NCBI RefSeq assembly: GCF_000003815.2
Contig: NC_049981.1
Span: 4,954,968-5,018,967, forward strand
Direction: 5' to 3'
From: Branchiostoma floridae
Taxonomy: Eukaryota > Chordata > Leptocardii > Amphioxiformes > Branchiostomatidae
DNA length: 64,000 nucleotides
Below are positions 63,704 to 64,000 of the stretch, piece after piece (within the stretch, counting starts at the first letter, position 1; every line of letters begins with the position of its first letter). Made by a program: the position numbers and the translations under genes. The notes beneath the pieces are model-generated. The model did no database searches and had not been told where the DNA came from. It worked only from the letters and a program-made list of their open reading frames with translations.

Positions 63704-63921
63704 TTCACAAAGAAGAAAAATATGATGATTTGACATGCCAGTATCGCACTCGCGGCAAAACGGCAAATGTGGACTACATCAAGTTTGATACCTGTGATGT
63801 TCGCGTGCAAAGGTTGCTCCCTGTAGCAACATTTACACATCAAAATAGCGAGAAATCTCTTCTACAGTCTCACCCAAATGGCACATGCACCGTGAGCTGT
63901 CATCATGCTGACAGTAGATAA
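63704..63921 (+). CDS. Exon-like frame, unknown protein
   Basis: A good acceptor (ttggttctcttggcag) is followed by (V)HKEEKYDDLTCQYRTRG, KTANVDYIKFDTCDVRVQRL, LPVATFTHQNSEKSLLQSHP and NGTCTVSCHHADSR, then TAA at 63919-63921. Incoming phase 1. Four spaced cysteines and one N-glycosylation motif (NGT) suggest an extracellular protein. A donor-like CACC|GTGAGC at about 63890 is an alternative end. No upstream exon or family is identified. Confidence 0.4.
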
Positions 63922-64000
63922 GCTTCTTTGCCAGCAAACTACAAATCGCACGGTCCCATCACAACGATTTCAAGGGAATGTGAATCTTATTGGAGAAATC

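Overview
This window looks like nuclear DNA of a cephalochordate (amphioxus, Branchiostoma-type). No database search was possible, so this is inference. It rests on split genes with GT-AG introns, gene families that are expanded or present in lancelets (SRCR, C1q, LDL-receptor class A, SLC22, peptide GPCRs), LINE 3' ends carrying short tandem tails, and a very high density of foldback and inverted-repeat transposons. Six N runs show a draft assembly: 1738-1837, 11432-12413, 13227-13326, 15041-15140, 16135-16617 and 44292-44473.

Layout. 1-5 kb: an exon with an AT-hook-like motif that runs into a gap, a LINE 3' end, a MITE, and a signal-peptide plus LDLa first exon at 4065-4251. 5-19.8 kb: mobile DNA. 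It includes a 3.4-kb near-perfect palindrome (6091-9522) whose core is a 51-bp tandem array, a 23-bp satellite, several MITEs and a 0.92-kb mariner-like element. It also holds two blocks that occur twice (3114-4251 with 15143-16134; 10797-11431 with 13327-13970), each touching assembly gaps. 20-30 kb: mostly non-coding, with MITEs, a decayed LINE and one doubtful terminal exon. 30.4-38.1 kb (+): seven phase-compatible exons of a gene with laminin-EGF-like modules. 39.0-45 kb (-): an SLC22-type organic ion transporter. Its central exons are missing, and the place where they should lie is filled by two transposons. 45.6-50.4 kb: tandem duplications and nested DNA transposons, including a paired empty and filled insertion site. 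50.97-51.7 kb (+): an SRCR exon followed in phase by a C1q exon. 53.5-56.0 kb (-): a class A peptide GPCR with a separate C-terminal exon that supplies a PDZ-ligand-like end. 56-64 kb: simple repeats, dispersed repeats, two foldback elements and one orphan exon-like reading frame at 63704-63921.

The genes are not an operon and share no evident pathway. They are extracellular-recognition or membrane genes (LDLa, laminin-EGF, SRCR/C1q, SLC22, GPCR) set in transposon-rich DNA. The most notable signals are the giant palindrome with arrayed splice-donor-like motifs, two hairpins that share a core but have unrelated self-complementary outer arms, the SRCR-C1q combination, the GPCR tail exon, and the broken SLC22 locus.
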